A stretch of DNA of 64,000 nucleotides, from assembly GCA_021904315.1 (NCBI GenBank), contig CM038923.1, positions 12,406,038 through 12,470,037 on the forward strand. The letters are read 5' to 3'. The notes beneath the pieces were generated by a model, which was not told the origin of the DNA, ran no database searches, and worked only from the letters and a program-made list of their open reading frames with translations. How positions within the stretch are numbered: position 1 is the stretch's first letter; each line of letters opens with the position of its first letter. The DNA is from Sphagnum magellanicum (Eukaryota > Streptophyta > Sphagnopsida > Sphagnales > Sphagnaceae). Shown here in pieces: positions 1-12,063 of this stretch. The position numbers and the translations under genes are program-made.

Positions 1-2
1 CT

Positions 3-365
3 GCTGCCTCCCCAATTCAAGCTTTTTTCGAAGATGGGAAGAAGACCACTCCCTGCGAGAAGCGCCAGAAAGGCTTGAAAACTTTGGATGCGATAGCTGC
101 AGAGAGAAGAGACTTAGGAGTAGGAAACCGTGATTGGTTGGAGGTGAAGAAGATGATGACTGGGATGCAGCAAAGCATAGGAGCAGGAGGAGGAGCAGGT
201 GAGACTACGTGTGCTTGTCACAGTGATTGTGACTCGTCATCGTCTGTGATACTCAACTCTGAGGTTGCCTGTGGCCAGCCACAGCATCTACAGCAAGATG
301 TGAAGCCTGTGAAGAAGGGAGGAGCTCTCCTGTTCTTAGATCTAAATCTTCCCCCCTGCCTATAG
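3..365 (+). CDS. 3' end of an unrecognised gene with a C-terminal EAR-like motif (partial)
   Basis: The frame is open from the window's left edge to a TAG at 363-365, giving about 120 residues of the C-terminal part of a protein. It begins with a basic patch (GKKTTPCEKRQKG), continues with a charged stretch (AIAAERRDLGVGNRDW), then a Gly/Ser/Cys-rich linker, and ends in FLDLNLPPCL. The LDLNLPP string fits the plant EAR repression motif (LxLxL / DLNxxP), which in known families recruits TOPLESS-type co-repressors. A terminal EAR motif suggests a transcriptional regulator, but no DNA-binding domain lies inside the window, so the family is unknown. Local GC is higher than in the AT-rich DNA after 1.9 kb. 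A diverged duplicate of this exon follows immediately. The call as a real exon rests on the open frame and the EAR motif. Confidence 0.5.
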   Translation, partial: AASPIQAFFEDGKKTTPCEKRQKGLKTLDAIAAERRDLGVGNRDWLEVKKMMTGMQQSIGAGGGAGETTCACHSDCDSSSSVILNSEVACGQPQHLQQDVKPVKKGGALLFLDLNLPPCL

Positions 366-566
366 TGAAGCTCATCAGAAGAGAGAGAAACTGACCCTGG
401 CTTCTCACCACACCCATGGCCAGTGTTCTTGTGGGTAGACCATTCCAACAAGCTGTCAAACTTTGTGAACATGTTTTCACTATCATAAAGTCATTCATAA
501 TGGATGCAGGTGTTATTCCATTTGCTTATAACACTCATCTATTACTCCATTTGCAATTTGTAATTC

Positions 567-1066
567 TGGAAGATGTAGGAGGAGGAAGGGATGTTTGGTT
601 GGGAGTGAAGACAGTTGATGGGATGGGGCAGAGTACAGGAGGTGAAGGCAGCGTCTTTCAAAGTGATTGTGCCTATATCCTCTTGTATGATTCCCAACTT
701 AGAGACAGGTTGTGGGCATCAGCAGAATCACATCCTTCTGTGTAATCTGCAACTCGGATGGAGCTTGTGGCCAGCAGCAGAGTGCCAATCACAGGAGGCT
801 AAGCTTAAACTCACCAGGTTTTTAGATCTACATCTCCTTCCCTGCCTGCCCTGTAGTGAAGATCAGCAGAGAGACAGCAGAGAAATGCATGCTCCTTTTC
901 GCAACACCATTGCAGGGTCCTTGTTGTCAAACAGTCTCAAAACTGTTGAACTTTGACAAAAATGTTTCATTATCATTAGTAGTCATTCATAAAAGGGTGC
1001 GAGTGTTATACCATTTTACTCATAACACCGACCACCTCACTTCATTTGCATTTTCCACTTCTGTGA
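567..1066 (+). pseudogene. diverged tandem copy of the EAR-motif terminal exon and its 3' flank
   Basis: This block aligns with about 104-572 over both the coding end and the downstream DNA. Shared landmarks are GGAGGAGG near the start, AGTGATTGTG, TGTGGCCAGC, TTAGATCTA, and the downstream pair GTCATTCATAA and CCATTTGCA. The period drifts from about 465 to about 495 bp through small indels. The copy of the EAR motif reads FLDLHLLPCLPC, so the LxLxL pattern is partly kept while the DLNLPP core is changed. The frame continues beyond the equivalent stop of the first copy to about 956. It could be a dead duplicate or an alternative last exon of the same gene. I see no splice acceptor strong enough to choose. 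Confidence 0.45.
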
Positions 1067-1900
1067 TTTTGTTCCCAAATGTACAAGCGGCTGTCTTCTG
1101 ACACATTGACCATATGTGCCATGAAGAGAATACTTAATTAGTCCCACAGTATCTGCAATTTTCTGTTTCTTAGTGTATTAGGACAACGCATTACAGGACA
1201 AACAATTTCATCAGTTTCTCTTGTGTGGGCTTTACTATTTTCATAAGGCCTGCCTGCCCTCTCCACAGGCTTTATGAAAATCATAAGGCTGCTTCTTGTC
1301 TTGTTGCTGCCACACTGCCATGCAGCTGCAGTCTTTATGTGTGGTAATTCCTGCAGCCTTGGGCTTTACCTACTGAATATATGTTCCATGCTAGACTTCA
1401 TGAATCAGCTAGCTACATTTTTTCCAATTGTCAGATGTTGCTTATGAGCATCTTACTAGAAGCAGTGTTGCGCAAATGGATGGTGTAGAGCCCAAAATTG
1501 TGCTTGCACCAATTTGCTTTCACCACTTCAGGTTTCATGGACATATTTTAGGTGCAGAGCTAGGTTTCAAAGAAGAGAGAGGTGCTCTACCCATCCTGGG
1601 CACTTGTGTATGCCATACCCAGAACCCTAATTTGCAACTTGACCATCTGACCTTTGGAGGAATGGATTGTGTATTCATACCCAAAAGCAAAATGGATATA
1701 ATGCCATTTCCAAATATCTGGTCTTTTCTGAAAGCCAGGTTTGAGGTAAAGAGTTGTTGTAGTGTGAACCCTAACCCCAGGCTAGTAGCACCAGCCCTTG
1801 GGTTTCCAGGTTCAAATGGAGCTGGAAACAGTGGTCCTAGCAAAAGAATTTGGTTTAAAAAATAAACTTGGGCTTGGTGCTGCTTTCATGCTACCAATGA
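1067..1900. other. intergenic, mixed composition, no supported gene
   Basis: Moderate GC compared with the following DNA. An imperfect hairpin at about 1238-1284 has arms reading TTTCATAAGGCCTG and CAGGCTTTATGAAA. A frame open over 1428-1865 on the plus strand has no ATG near its start and no recognisable domain, so it is not called. Confidence 0.4.
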
Positions 1901-4900
1901 TGATAAATTGACATAAGGTCAAAATAGTAATATGTTTTAAAATTGCTTAAATATAAATTATTTAAAAATAATAATTACCAAACAATGGTAATCCATGATC
2001 ATATAGATTCTTCATGAAATCATTTTCACTTTCATGAATTCTAGAATATGAGGTTCAATTTTCACCTATTAAAACATTAATATTCTTAACACATGATGTC
2101 CTTTTGGCACCTCTTGTTGCCTCAAAACCAATTCTCTTTTGGTCTTTCCAACATTCTTTAATGTTTTTTTCTTACCATGTTTCTCAATGACCCTTGGTCT
2201 AAAAAAAATTAATTATTTTTTTTTCAAACCTAGAGCCCATAACGTCCCTTTTGTAATTCTTGGTGCCCCCTATTGCCCTAAAAAAGAAAATTTTCATGTT
2301 CAACTTAATGCCCTTAATATTTGTAATGTGCTTTTTTAACAGCTTTGCTATTGTTTGTTATTATTTTGTAATTCTTTGTCGGCATTCTCATCTTTTTATT
2401 ATTTTTCATTTTTTTGTTGTTCTTGGTGTTGTCCAAGTATGTTTTTTTAGTCAACCAAGCTTAGGTCATTCTTGAATCAAAACTTTGCACCAATTTGAAT
2501 TTTGACTAGGGATGTTCAAATTTGAGGATGTTTGTTAGCTTGACATCTCATCTTAGGATGTCTTTTCATGAACTTGGTCTAATAACAATAACAATGGTTT
2601 GAAAGCTCAAAATATTTTTTGAAAAAATGAATTAAGTCTTCACTAATTCTAAAGGAGACCAAAATTGAAAAGAGAAATATATTATATTTGGTTTGAGAAG
2701 AGAAAATAATAATTAGAAGGGGAAGAAAAATGTTTACTTATTTCAAAGAGAGGGTGCTTAGGGATAAAATAAAATGTCCACCCCCAAGTCATGTGTGAAG
2801 ATGATATTAAAATATTATTAGATGCCACTTCCCACTAAATATTAATGAATTTGATGTTCAAAATGACTTTATTAAATTTAACCAATGTCATAATCATAAC
2901 ATTGATAAAAAAATGTAGACTCGTTAACTGATAAAACGTTTTGATGGATATTTCCTTTCAATGTTAATTTCAATATGTATTTTATTTTGATTAAAAGGAG
3001 TCCATTAAAATATTTTTAAAAATTATGTTGAAATTTAACTGTTTTATGTTTTCATATTTGATTTAATTACTAAGATGATTAATGTAAATTATTATACTAT
3101 TTAGATTCAAAATCAATATTAAATTTAAAATAACAAAAAATAGTTATTAAAATATCAATAATTTAATTTTAAATTTATAAATATGATGAAATTTCATATT
3201 TATTTTTGAAATTTTGATTTTCAATACAAACCAAAAGCTACCATCATGTTAATTCAATGTTATCACTTGTTGGAATTATGAATATTATGCAATTTAATCC
3301 ATATCAAATCCATTAAAGAATGTATGGATGGAAAATGTGGTTGAGTGGTTTAAAATACACTAATACATGTTGTTCATTTCATATGAAACAAAATGTTGAA
3401 ATTTAGAAAATCTATGATTATTTGCAATTATGATATGTAGGTCAAAATTTATAGTTATAATTTTAATTCATTTTTCAAAACATAAATAATGTGATATTTA
3501 ATAAGTCACTAAGCTTTAAAATGTAGTTGTTGAATGAAAAGGTGAAACACAAATGCACTTGAATATGAATCATACATTCTTAAATAACAACATGCACAAA
3601 GGAATCCCAAGGTTTTCAAGATTTTGGTGTGATACATAGTGATAGTAAGTTGAAAGGCATATGATTTATAGTTAACTTGTAATATCTTTGAGTAATATAG
3701 AATTTGAAATCAAGAACTAGACTTCAAACATGTTTAAACTACATAAAAAATGGGGGAAATTTTTAATTAAGAAATTGAAAATTGTTATGATCAACTTTTA
3801 TGGTTTTAAAGTCTTGCCAATCTCAATTTGCACCCACTTTACAAGCATTGGTGTATTGTTTGAGAACTAAATCACTTCTTTTTCTTCTTCCCTTCTTTTG
3901 TCACCTTTTTGCTTTCCTTTTTTTCTTCTTAAAAAGCTTTTATGATAACAAGTCATTTGTCCTCCCATGAATTTAGTTCAATTAATAACACACATTGAGA
4001 GGAAGTTGTAACCCTTACAACATATTCATGGGATATAGAAAGCACACATGATTTAATAAATTCATAATATTTTCAAGATTGCTTAAAATTTTTGATTAAT
4101 GTAATACAAAGACAACTTCAACACATGTTTGATTTATAGAATAATTATTGACTTAAAAAACTTCATTCAAGAATAAAACATCTTTAAATATTCCAAAAGG
4201 GTATAGATTTTCCTTCAAATAATGATTTTTTGAAAAATCAAAATTAAAAATGATTTGAAATAATAATTAGTGTCAAAGATGCCAACGTACTACAATAATA
4301 AATAAAATGTAAATATAAAAATGAGATCCATGTACAATAAATTATGCAATAAACAAAATGGATTATTTTCTTCTAATAAATCATATTTGCATAAAAGACG
4401 AGGATCACAAAATTAATGAGTCAAAAAAGACATACAAACCATTTGATCTGATCAAGTTATATTTGTTTTATGGCATCATTTTTCATCTTCTATCTTATTA
4501 TACAATGTCAATCATAGTTTTAAGGGTTTCCATAAGTTATATTCTTATATTGTAAGTTTATTAGGATTTATCATCAAGCAATGACAATTATAATGAAGCC
4601 AATGTTGATCATCTACCCATATAAGTAATGATGTTCCAAATTGAATTTGTAATTAATGAATTTTCAAAAACTAGTGAAAAGATCACAAACTTAATTGATC
4701 ATGAATACATAGAAAGATCATTTTTATTGAGTAGATTATTCTGCCAAGAACTTTTTGTATATTTATGATAGGAAAACTTGGATTGTTAAACATGCCATCA
4801 TTTCAAAAGATTGTTAGTAACCATTGATTTTGTCAAAAGATATGCACAAAATTATTTTACTTTATTTATTCATATTATGTAGGTAATTTTATAACAATGA

Positions 4901-6925
4901 TCAAATGACATTTTGCATGTATAATGTCTTGTAAACACTCATAAATCCTTATTCAATTTTGTTGAAGATCAATGTTATGAAATAAAAAATGTCAAATATG
5001 GATTTCAAAGATAATATTATTCATGTATATCTTTAACCATTATTTGATAAATTTTGTTTGTACCATTGCATCTTCAAAATTTTTTAGTCTTTTGTTTCAT
5101 CTTGGTTAAGTAATTTGACAAATATGTAAGTTTTAAATGTTTAGGTTTTTTCCCTTTCTTTTGAAAGATGAATATGTATGTCACTTAAAACATGCATCCA
5201 AAGGTATAAATGAGTTGATATCATATGGTTTGTACTATATAATAATGACGTGATGCATAAAACTTGATCAAATTATCAAAATACACATCAAAAAAAATTT
5301 CTAACCAAGAAAAAAAACATTGAGGAAAATAGTACATCTTTTTTTCTTAGGTCCAATAATTTTGTCAATCATGTATTTTCACATAATGCACACATAATGA
5401 GGTGAACATGACTTGTTGTGTAACACTTTAAGTGAGTGCAAATCATAATGAAGAGAAAAAAAAAAGGTGTGTGCCCAAAGATTAAAAAAACTCATGACAA
5501 AAAAATGATATGTAAAAAATCACAATCTACATGATAAAAGCACAATTTTACACAACTATAATATTTTTAATTTTATGGTCAACCTTCATTCTTGTTTTGT
5601 GTTCAAAACACATTTTCAATAGATCATTGTGAAACTCATAATGTGCTTTCACATTCGCTCTTTGTTGCCTTTTCTGCATATAACTTCCACATAATATTTA
5701 AATAACTGCAAGAAATCACACAAATTTATGCAATTTATGATCTACGAAGCAAAAAAAGAAATAAAGAGATTGAATACCATGCATAGTATTGAAATATCTC
5801 CATCATGATTGTTTTCACATGCTAAATGCAAAAGACATTTTTTCATTCTCATTTTTTACATCGACATATGTTCCTTTGTTAACAATCTTTTGAACAATGT
5901 CAATATATTCACATGAAGCCAAATTAAACAACACATGTTCATATGTCAATGACATGTCGACATGTTAAGAATTTCTTTGAATGATTTTAGTATATTCACA
6001 TGAAGCTTAATTAGACAACACTTGTTCATATTAAGATTGAAATGAATTGAATTCATATTTAATTATAAAAAATGGGATACAAATTGGTGAAAAATGTATT
6101 GAAAATCTTATGAATATGGTGTTGAAAAAAAAACTTATAAATAAACACAAATACCAAAAGACACCTTTCCATGCCTCTTCACTTGGGGATGAACTAAACA
6201 AATTCCAATTTGGAATTCTTCAATGCACAAAAACTTATGGAACTTACATAAATTAGCTTTGATGAAACATCATCATTGGAATTATAGGTTTGGTTCTTTT
6301 AAAAGATTTTTTTTTGTTTTTTGTTTTGAAAACACAATAAGTTATGGTGTGAGATGAAAAGGAGTAAGATGAAAGCTCTTGGGATGAAGACCTATTGAAA
6401 GGTAGATCAAAATGTTGACAATAGAAAATGACAAAGGAATGGTTAGTTGATAGGTCTTATTCTTTTTTTGTGGAATATATGAGTGCATGAAGTTGTCTAT
6501 TATAAGTTGATTGTTCTTGAAAACTTGTGGTGTGCATTTGTGTAATTGAAGTCAAGACAGTGGAGGAGCTAGTGTTTGTTTTGTGTTCTTGATGGCTTTT
6601 GGCAATGGTGGGTTCAACGAAGATGCTTCAATGGCTGATTTTGAAGAAAGGTTGTTGACGAAGAACATAAGAAGATGAGTTTTGTGCAAGCTAATGACCT
6701 TTTTTACTTTTGAGCTACATAATGGTTAGTTTTGAGGACACTGCTTGTGTTATTCCTTTGTGAGGTTTGGTGGTTGTTTAAAAAGAATGCCCATAGTCAC
6801 AAGTTGTGTGTTCTTTAATTCCAATCTTTGTTCTAATGCATACTGGGATTAGAAAATAAGGATATGTTAGTCCCAAAAACATGAATAAAAAGTACATACA
6901 AATGGTGGAGATGATGAAAATCCAT
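1901..6925. other. AT-rich intergenic DNA
   Basis: About 5 kb of very AT-rich sequence without a supported exon. The only local structure seen is a short diverged duplication near 5,899-5,945 and 5,990-6,036, sharing ATATTCACATGAAGC and CAACAC.TGTTCATAT. The rest looks like old, eroded transposon DNA that can no longer be classified by eye. Confidence 0.5.
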
Positions 6926-6930
6926 AGGGG

Positions 6931-7345
6931 GCAATTGGGTTGGTTTAAAGAAAACATCAATGTGGGAATTGTGAGGTGAACATTTGAGAATTTGCATTCT
7001 AGAAATTGAGATTTAATTTTTTGAGAACTTTGGGGATACGATGTCTACATCTTTCTAAGGGTGGGAAATTAAGATCAATCTATCTAAGGTGCTTACATTT
7101 AGCTTATTCTTATCAAAATGCATGAGTGGATTTATGGGAGAAGTTGTTGGGTGGCCAATATGTGAAAATTGATGCTAAGTGGGACCATGATAGCCTACAA
7201 AGAATAGTCTAGAAAGATATGATCCACTAGATTTGTGATTTTTTTCATGTTTAAGAGACTGGTTTGGATTGATGGTTTAGAACCATAAGTTAATCCTATG
7301 TTATTTGTGTCCTAGGAAAACAAACAATGTTTGGTACAATTTATT
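6931..7345 (+). repeat. candidate 5' LTR of the fossil
   Basis: Left member of the direct-repeat pair. The similarity to 10,830-11,246 starts near GGTTGGTTTAAAG and ends near CAATGTTTGGTACAATTTA. I could not fix the terminal TG/CA dinucleotides or a target duplication, so the edges are approximate. Confidence 0.5.
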
Positions 7346-10300
7346 TGTTGAAAATTTCTAATTAATTTTTTAAAATTTTTATTGATAGTCATTTGCAATA
7401 TTGCCAATGTGGTATTTTGTCTACTCATAAACCTATTAAGAGGTTCATATATCCTCCTTTTTGGCATCATAATAGGTTTTGTCTCAAAATATTTTGTTGA
7501 ACAGAAGTTGATAATTTAAAGTTAATGTGGCAATGTGTTAAAAGATGTTAGATTCCAATGAGGAAAATACTTTCATTAAAGAAGATACTTAGGTTCATTG
7601 CATTAGTAGTAATTAATATAATTATTTGATAGGGACATGGGAGTTTTTACATCAGAACCAAGATTGATCATTCTTTACATCATAGGTTTTGGAGTGATCA
7701 ATATACTTGAATTAGATACATCAGAAGTTAGGGTAAGAAATATAGCCATTAGAATGTCACACAATAAGTTTAAAACAAGAGCTTAAGTTTGGATGAAGGT
7801 TTGTAATGGCAACAAAGCATGGTGAAGTGTTGTTCAATTTCAGGGAAGAGCCTATTTCTCCCATTTCTTTTATTCCATTCCTAGTTCCCATATTTGAAGG
7901 TAGGGTGTCAATTCTTGTAATGGGGGCATTTGGATTTTCAATGTAATAAAATTAGAAAGTCATAGGTTCCATATTTTTATGCATGGAATAAAATAATTTT
8001 TCTCATATGAGGATATTAAGATTGTGAAGGTGGAACATGTTTTTCAAAAGTTATGTTTGAAGAGTTGGATATTATCAGTATAGAAAAATTCAATGGAAAT
8101 TTGAAGTTTTGGAGACTATTGTTTTTGCCATGATACTTATGGACTTTGGCACAACATTTATGGAAGAACATAACTAATCATGTGTTGTTAACAAAGTGCT
8201 TGTGACTATATACATCATAATGTTGTGTTTTGAAAAAAAAATTCTTACAAAGGAGTTGTTGCAATAGACTAAACAACCAAAAAATAAAATGAAAAGCTTC
8301 AACTATAGATAAAACCTCTTACACATCTTGTTTTGATTTGATTTGTCATGATGAGGAGACGAAAAAACCCCACCTTATATAGGATACCTAGTTTGTTAGA
8401 TGAAGGAAATAAATTTGCTTGGTTTTTCTTACTTGGTTTGGAGGGAAATAGGATTATTAGAATAAAACATGTTGGAGTAATTACTTTTCAGTTGTTGAGT
8501 TGGTTTTTAGGTCAAGGACTAATGGGAGAAGACATATGGAGGATAGAAAGTGAAGACCATGTTGATTTTTACATTGAATACACAATAGAAAAATTAGTTT
8601 TTTCATTCGAATAATAGTAAACAATGATGAGTCTTATAAACATGGATGAATTATTTAGGGGTAGGGAATTGGAAGATGTTCATGATTGGGTTGAACATCT
8701 AGAAATGACAATGGAAGTGAAAGGGATTGATGAATAGAAACTATTCAAAATTGGAAGGCAAAATTTGAAGAGGAAGTTTAAGGAATGGTTCAAGAAACTG
8801 GCTTCCACTCTTAGCTTCCTACAAACTAGTAGGCCATGAAAGCAACCATGTTATTGAAGTATGGCACTATGGATTATGAGGAGGTTAGAGCCAAGCTAGA
8901 TTTGGTCAAACAAGAACCCAAATAGAGGGTTCTACTGTACTATGATAGGATGAAGAAATTATTTACAAGAGGCAAGCTTGAGGATGTAAAACATAGGTGG
9001 TTTCTTTTGTGTCTTTGTCTTGATATCAAAAAGTTTTCTATAATGAGGGATTATGTGAACATGGAAGCATTGCTTGTTGCTGCTTTGGAAGTAAAATAGG
9101 TACTAGTTGAGCTAAGTGAAACTCCATTTGAGTTACTGAAGGAAGAGCAAGAAAAGAACATGATTATAATGGAGACAATAGTTGAGTCAAAATAGGTGCA
9201 AATGTTGAATGAATCTTTAATCAATTTGTTGAAAAGACAATTAGACCTCCAATTCAGACCCGAGGCATTAACAAGAGGATCCACTAGCTCTAATGGTTGG
9301 AAGATATGTCATGCAAAAGATCACATGGGCAATGATTGTCCTAGGTATGTTACATTTAGACCAAAGTGTCAAAAATGTGGGGGGTTAAATAACTGAAAAT
9401 TGTCATTTAAGGTGTGTTTTTTCATGAAGGACTTGGGCATACAGAAGAGCGATGTGGGAAAAAAGAGGATTCCAAACTTGGTGTAGCCACCAACAATTAT
9501 TTGGAGGTGTTGGTTGATGATGAAAAAACGATGCACATTCAACTTGATAAGGATAAGATATGTGAAGACAACCATGATTTGTTTTTGCACATTAGGGTTC
9601 CTATGTGGTGGGTACATATGGACACACTTACCGGAGAAACATAAAATTCAATCCCTACCAATGAAGAAGTGGGATGGAGGAGAGGAGTCATTGACTTTGA
9701 AAAGAAGTAGCGGTGAGATTAAAAATATTGACCGATTTCATAAAAGAAAAGTATCTCTTGACCCCATGGGAAATATACTTACCATATCAAAAGAGTTAAA
9801 ATATTTGGAGGGAGTAGTTAAGTTGGCTCAAAGATGTAAGAATGAAAAACACATGGTTGTAATAGCAACTATAGTGGCTCCTAACTTGTCAGTTGTATGC
9901 ATGATTAGTATCAATAAAAACCACAAAAGCAAAACCCTACATGTGCTAGTTAAAATCAACAATCATATTGTTGAAGGTTTGGTGGACATAGGGGCTTCCA
10001 TGACTATTTTGGTAGTTAATGTGGTAAGGGAGCTGGGCTCTATGCATCTTGTAGTGGGATTGGAATCATGTAAAATAGCTTTTAGTGTCGTGTTACATGG
10101 GCCATGGGCATAATTGAAAAAATCCTTATTCAAATTGGGGAGGCAACTTGCAATATTGTTATTATGGTCCTTGATACTAATAGCTATGATGTATTATTGG
10201 GGCTTGACTTTTTGATCAAGATTGGAGTAATGGTGGACATGGAGTGTGGATTAATCTAAATCAAACAAGGTTTTGAATCCAAGGTAGGGGTGCTTCCACT

Positions 10301-10829
10301 AAACATGGTCAACATGTTGCAATTGATCATAGAACAACCAATCTAATTAGATAATTTCATCAACAAGTTGCTACTTAGGTTTTCTCAACTAGGCTTGGGC
10401 GAAAATGTGGGAGAAGCAAAATTATTTCATGACTTTGAGGATATGGAAAGGTGGATTGAACAAGTTTCAAATGAATATTAGTCTGATGACAATTTAAAAT
10501 CTAAATTCGATATGGATGATGATGAATTCCTTGGTGAAGCTGCAGAACATAATAAGCTTAGACTGATTTTGCAAGAAAAATAGGAATGTATTTCAAAACT
10601 TAGTGATTAGGGATTGAATGAATTCATTAAATTGGAAGCTTCCAAGCAGTTCATGAATTTGGTCATGGAAGGACAAGCACATGAATTTATGAATGATGTA
10701 TCATCTGAGGAAGATGATTATGAAGATTGGTTGAAATGGGTTGCTCACTAGGAACAACAAAATATGTTGCAGTTTGAAGGTGGAGAGGTAACCAATTTAC
10801 CATCCTTGTTTCAATTGGAGATCACTAAG

Positions 10830-11246
10830 GCCTTGTTGGTTGGTCTAAGAAAACATCAATGTGGGAATTGTGAGGTGAACATTTGGGAATTTGCATTCTA
10901 AAAATTGAGACTCAATCTTTTGGGAACTTTGGGGATGCGATGTCTGCATCTTTCTAAGGGTGAGAAAATTGAGAGCAATCTATTTGAGGTGCTTACATAT
11001 GACTTATTCCTATCAAAATACCCGAATGGATATGTGGGAGAAGTTGTTGGGTGGCTAATATGTGAAAATTGATGCTAGGTGAGACCATGATAGCTTACAA
11101 AGAGTAGTTTGGAGAGATCTGCTTCACCAGATCTAGATTTTTTTCATGTCTAAGAGGCTGGTTTACATCAATGGTTTAGAGCCATAACTTAGTTCTAAGT
11201 CATTTGTGTCCTAGGAGAGGATACAATATTTGGTAGGATTTAGCCA
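10830..11246 (+). repeat. candidate 3' LTR of the fossil
   Basis: Right member of the direct-repeat pair, running from GGTTGGTCTAAG to about CAATATTTGGTAGGATTTA. It is similar to the left copy along its whole length but carries many substitutions and small indels, which implies great age. Confidence 0.5.
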
Positions 11247-11329
11247 ATTTTCACTGGGAACCCACCTAACACTGATGTCCATGGGTTCTGAGTTCACATG
11301 GAACTGGGAACACCATTCCAGGTGAAGAT

Positions 11330-11640
11330 AATTGAGTTCAATTACATGCAAGTAGGCCAAGTTGTACCCAGGTGAATAACCCGGTTTATAACCGAGGTTT
11401 TGTCCATACCAGACCAGCAAAGGCAAATGAAGTTCAAAAAAAACATGCAAGTAGAGTACACCATACATAGACAGGGGTGAATAGTTTGGTAGCATGCAAA
11501 GAGAGTACATTATACTTCGGTGAATAGCCAGGTTGATAACCAAGGTTTGCCCCATACTAGAACCAGCAAAGTTCAATAACATGCAAGTAGGGTACTCTAT
11601 ATATACCTGGGTAAACAACCAGGTTCATGTGCTATGGTGT
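11330..11640. repeat. diverged tandem repeat with CATGCAAGTA landmark
   Basis: Three to four imperfect units share CATGCAAGTAG (near 11,344, 11,446 and 11,580, with a variant near 11,493), followed by GGTGAATA..CC.GGTT.ATAACC.AGGTTT and CCATAC.AGA.CCAGCAAAG. Spacing is irregular, roughly 50 to 135 bp. The array lies between the LTR fossil and the 3' end of the transporter gene. No coding capacity is seen. Confidence 0.5.
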
Positions 11641-12063
11641 TGTATTGAAGAAAGCAATGTGCACTGGTGTTACCCATTTTAACCAACATACATGTACATA
11701 TATAGTCATCCATTCCATTTTCAAGAAGAGTTGATTGCATCATCCAAGAATACATTCCCACAAACAAATCATTAAGTATGATAAAATGTTTATCTACTTC
11801 ATTATCGGTAACCAGAAAAAATACACACAATTTCTATTTGATTTTAAAGACCCAACCAACAACCAACCTTTAAATTACATTTCCTGGTTTGAATGAAACA
11901 GAATCACAAACTTTTCATCATCTCTAAAATACACACACTCACATTTTTCACGTATTTGATTACATAATTACGGCATGCATGGTGTACACAACTAAACCGC
12001 AACTTAATTTAATATGGGTTTGATGCAAGCAAGCAAAGGGATCACTAACTTGCCTCAACTCCT

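Larger units (their letters stand above)
6931..11246 (+). mobile_element. old LTR-retrotransposon fossil (gag-protease remains, Ty3/gypsy-like)
   Basis: Two direct repeats of roughly 410 bp, at about 6,931-7,345 and 10,830-11,246, flank 3.5 kb. They share long stretches such as GTGGGAATTGTGAGGTGAAC and GGGAGAAGTTGTTGGGTGG and are clearly diverged, so the insertion is old. Between them on the plus strand lie gag-like remains (region 8.6-9.2 kb, with ELFRGRELEDVHDWVEHLEM), zinc-knuckle remains (9.3-9.5 kb, with CHAKDHMGNDC and CHEGLGHTEERC) and an aspartic-protease-like stretch (9.9-10.1 kb, with GLVDIGASMT). I did not recognise reverse transcriptase or integrase, and the internal region is short, so it is either internally deleted or from a non-autonomous lineage. 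The element is broken in many places. Family is assigned from the gag and protease style only. Confidence 0.65.

Noticed and set aside
1428-1865. 145-codon open frame on the plus strand
   Set aside because: No ATG near its start, no domain and no splice context. The opposite strand is also open over much of it, so composition alone can explain it.
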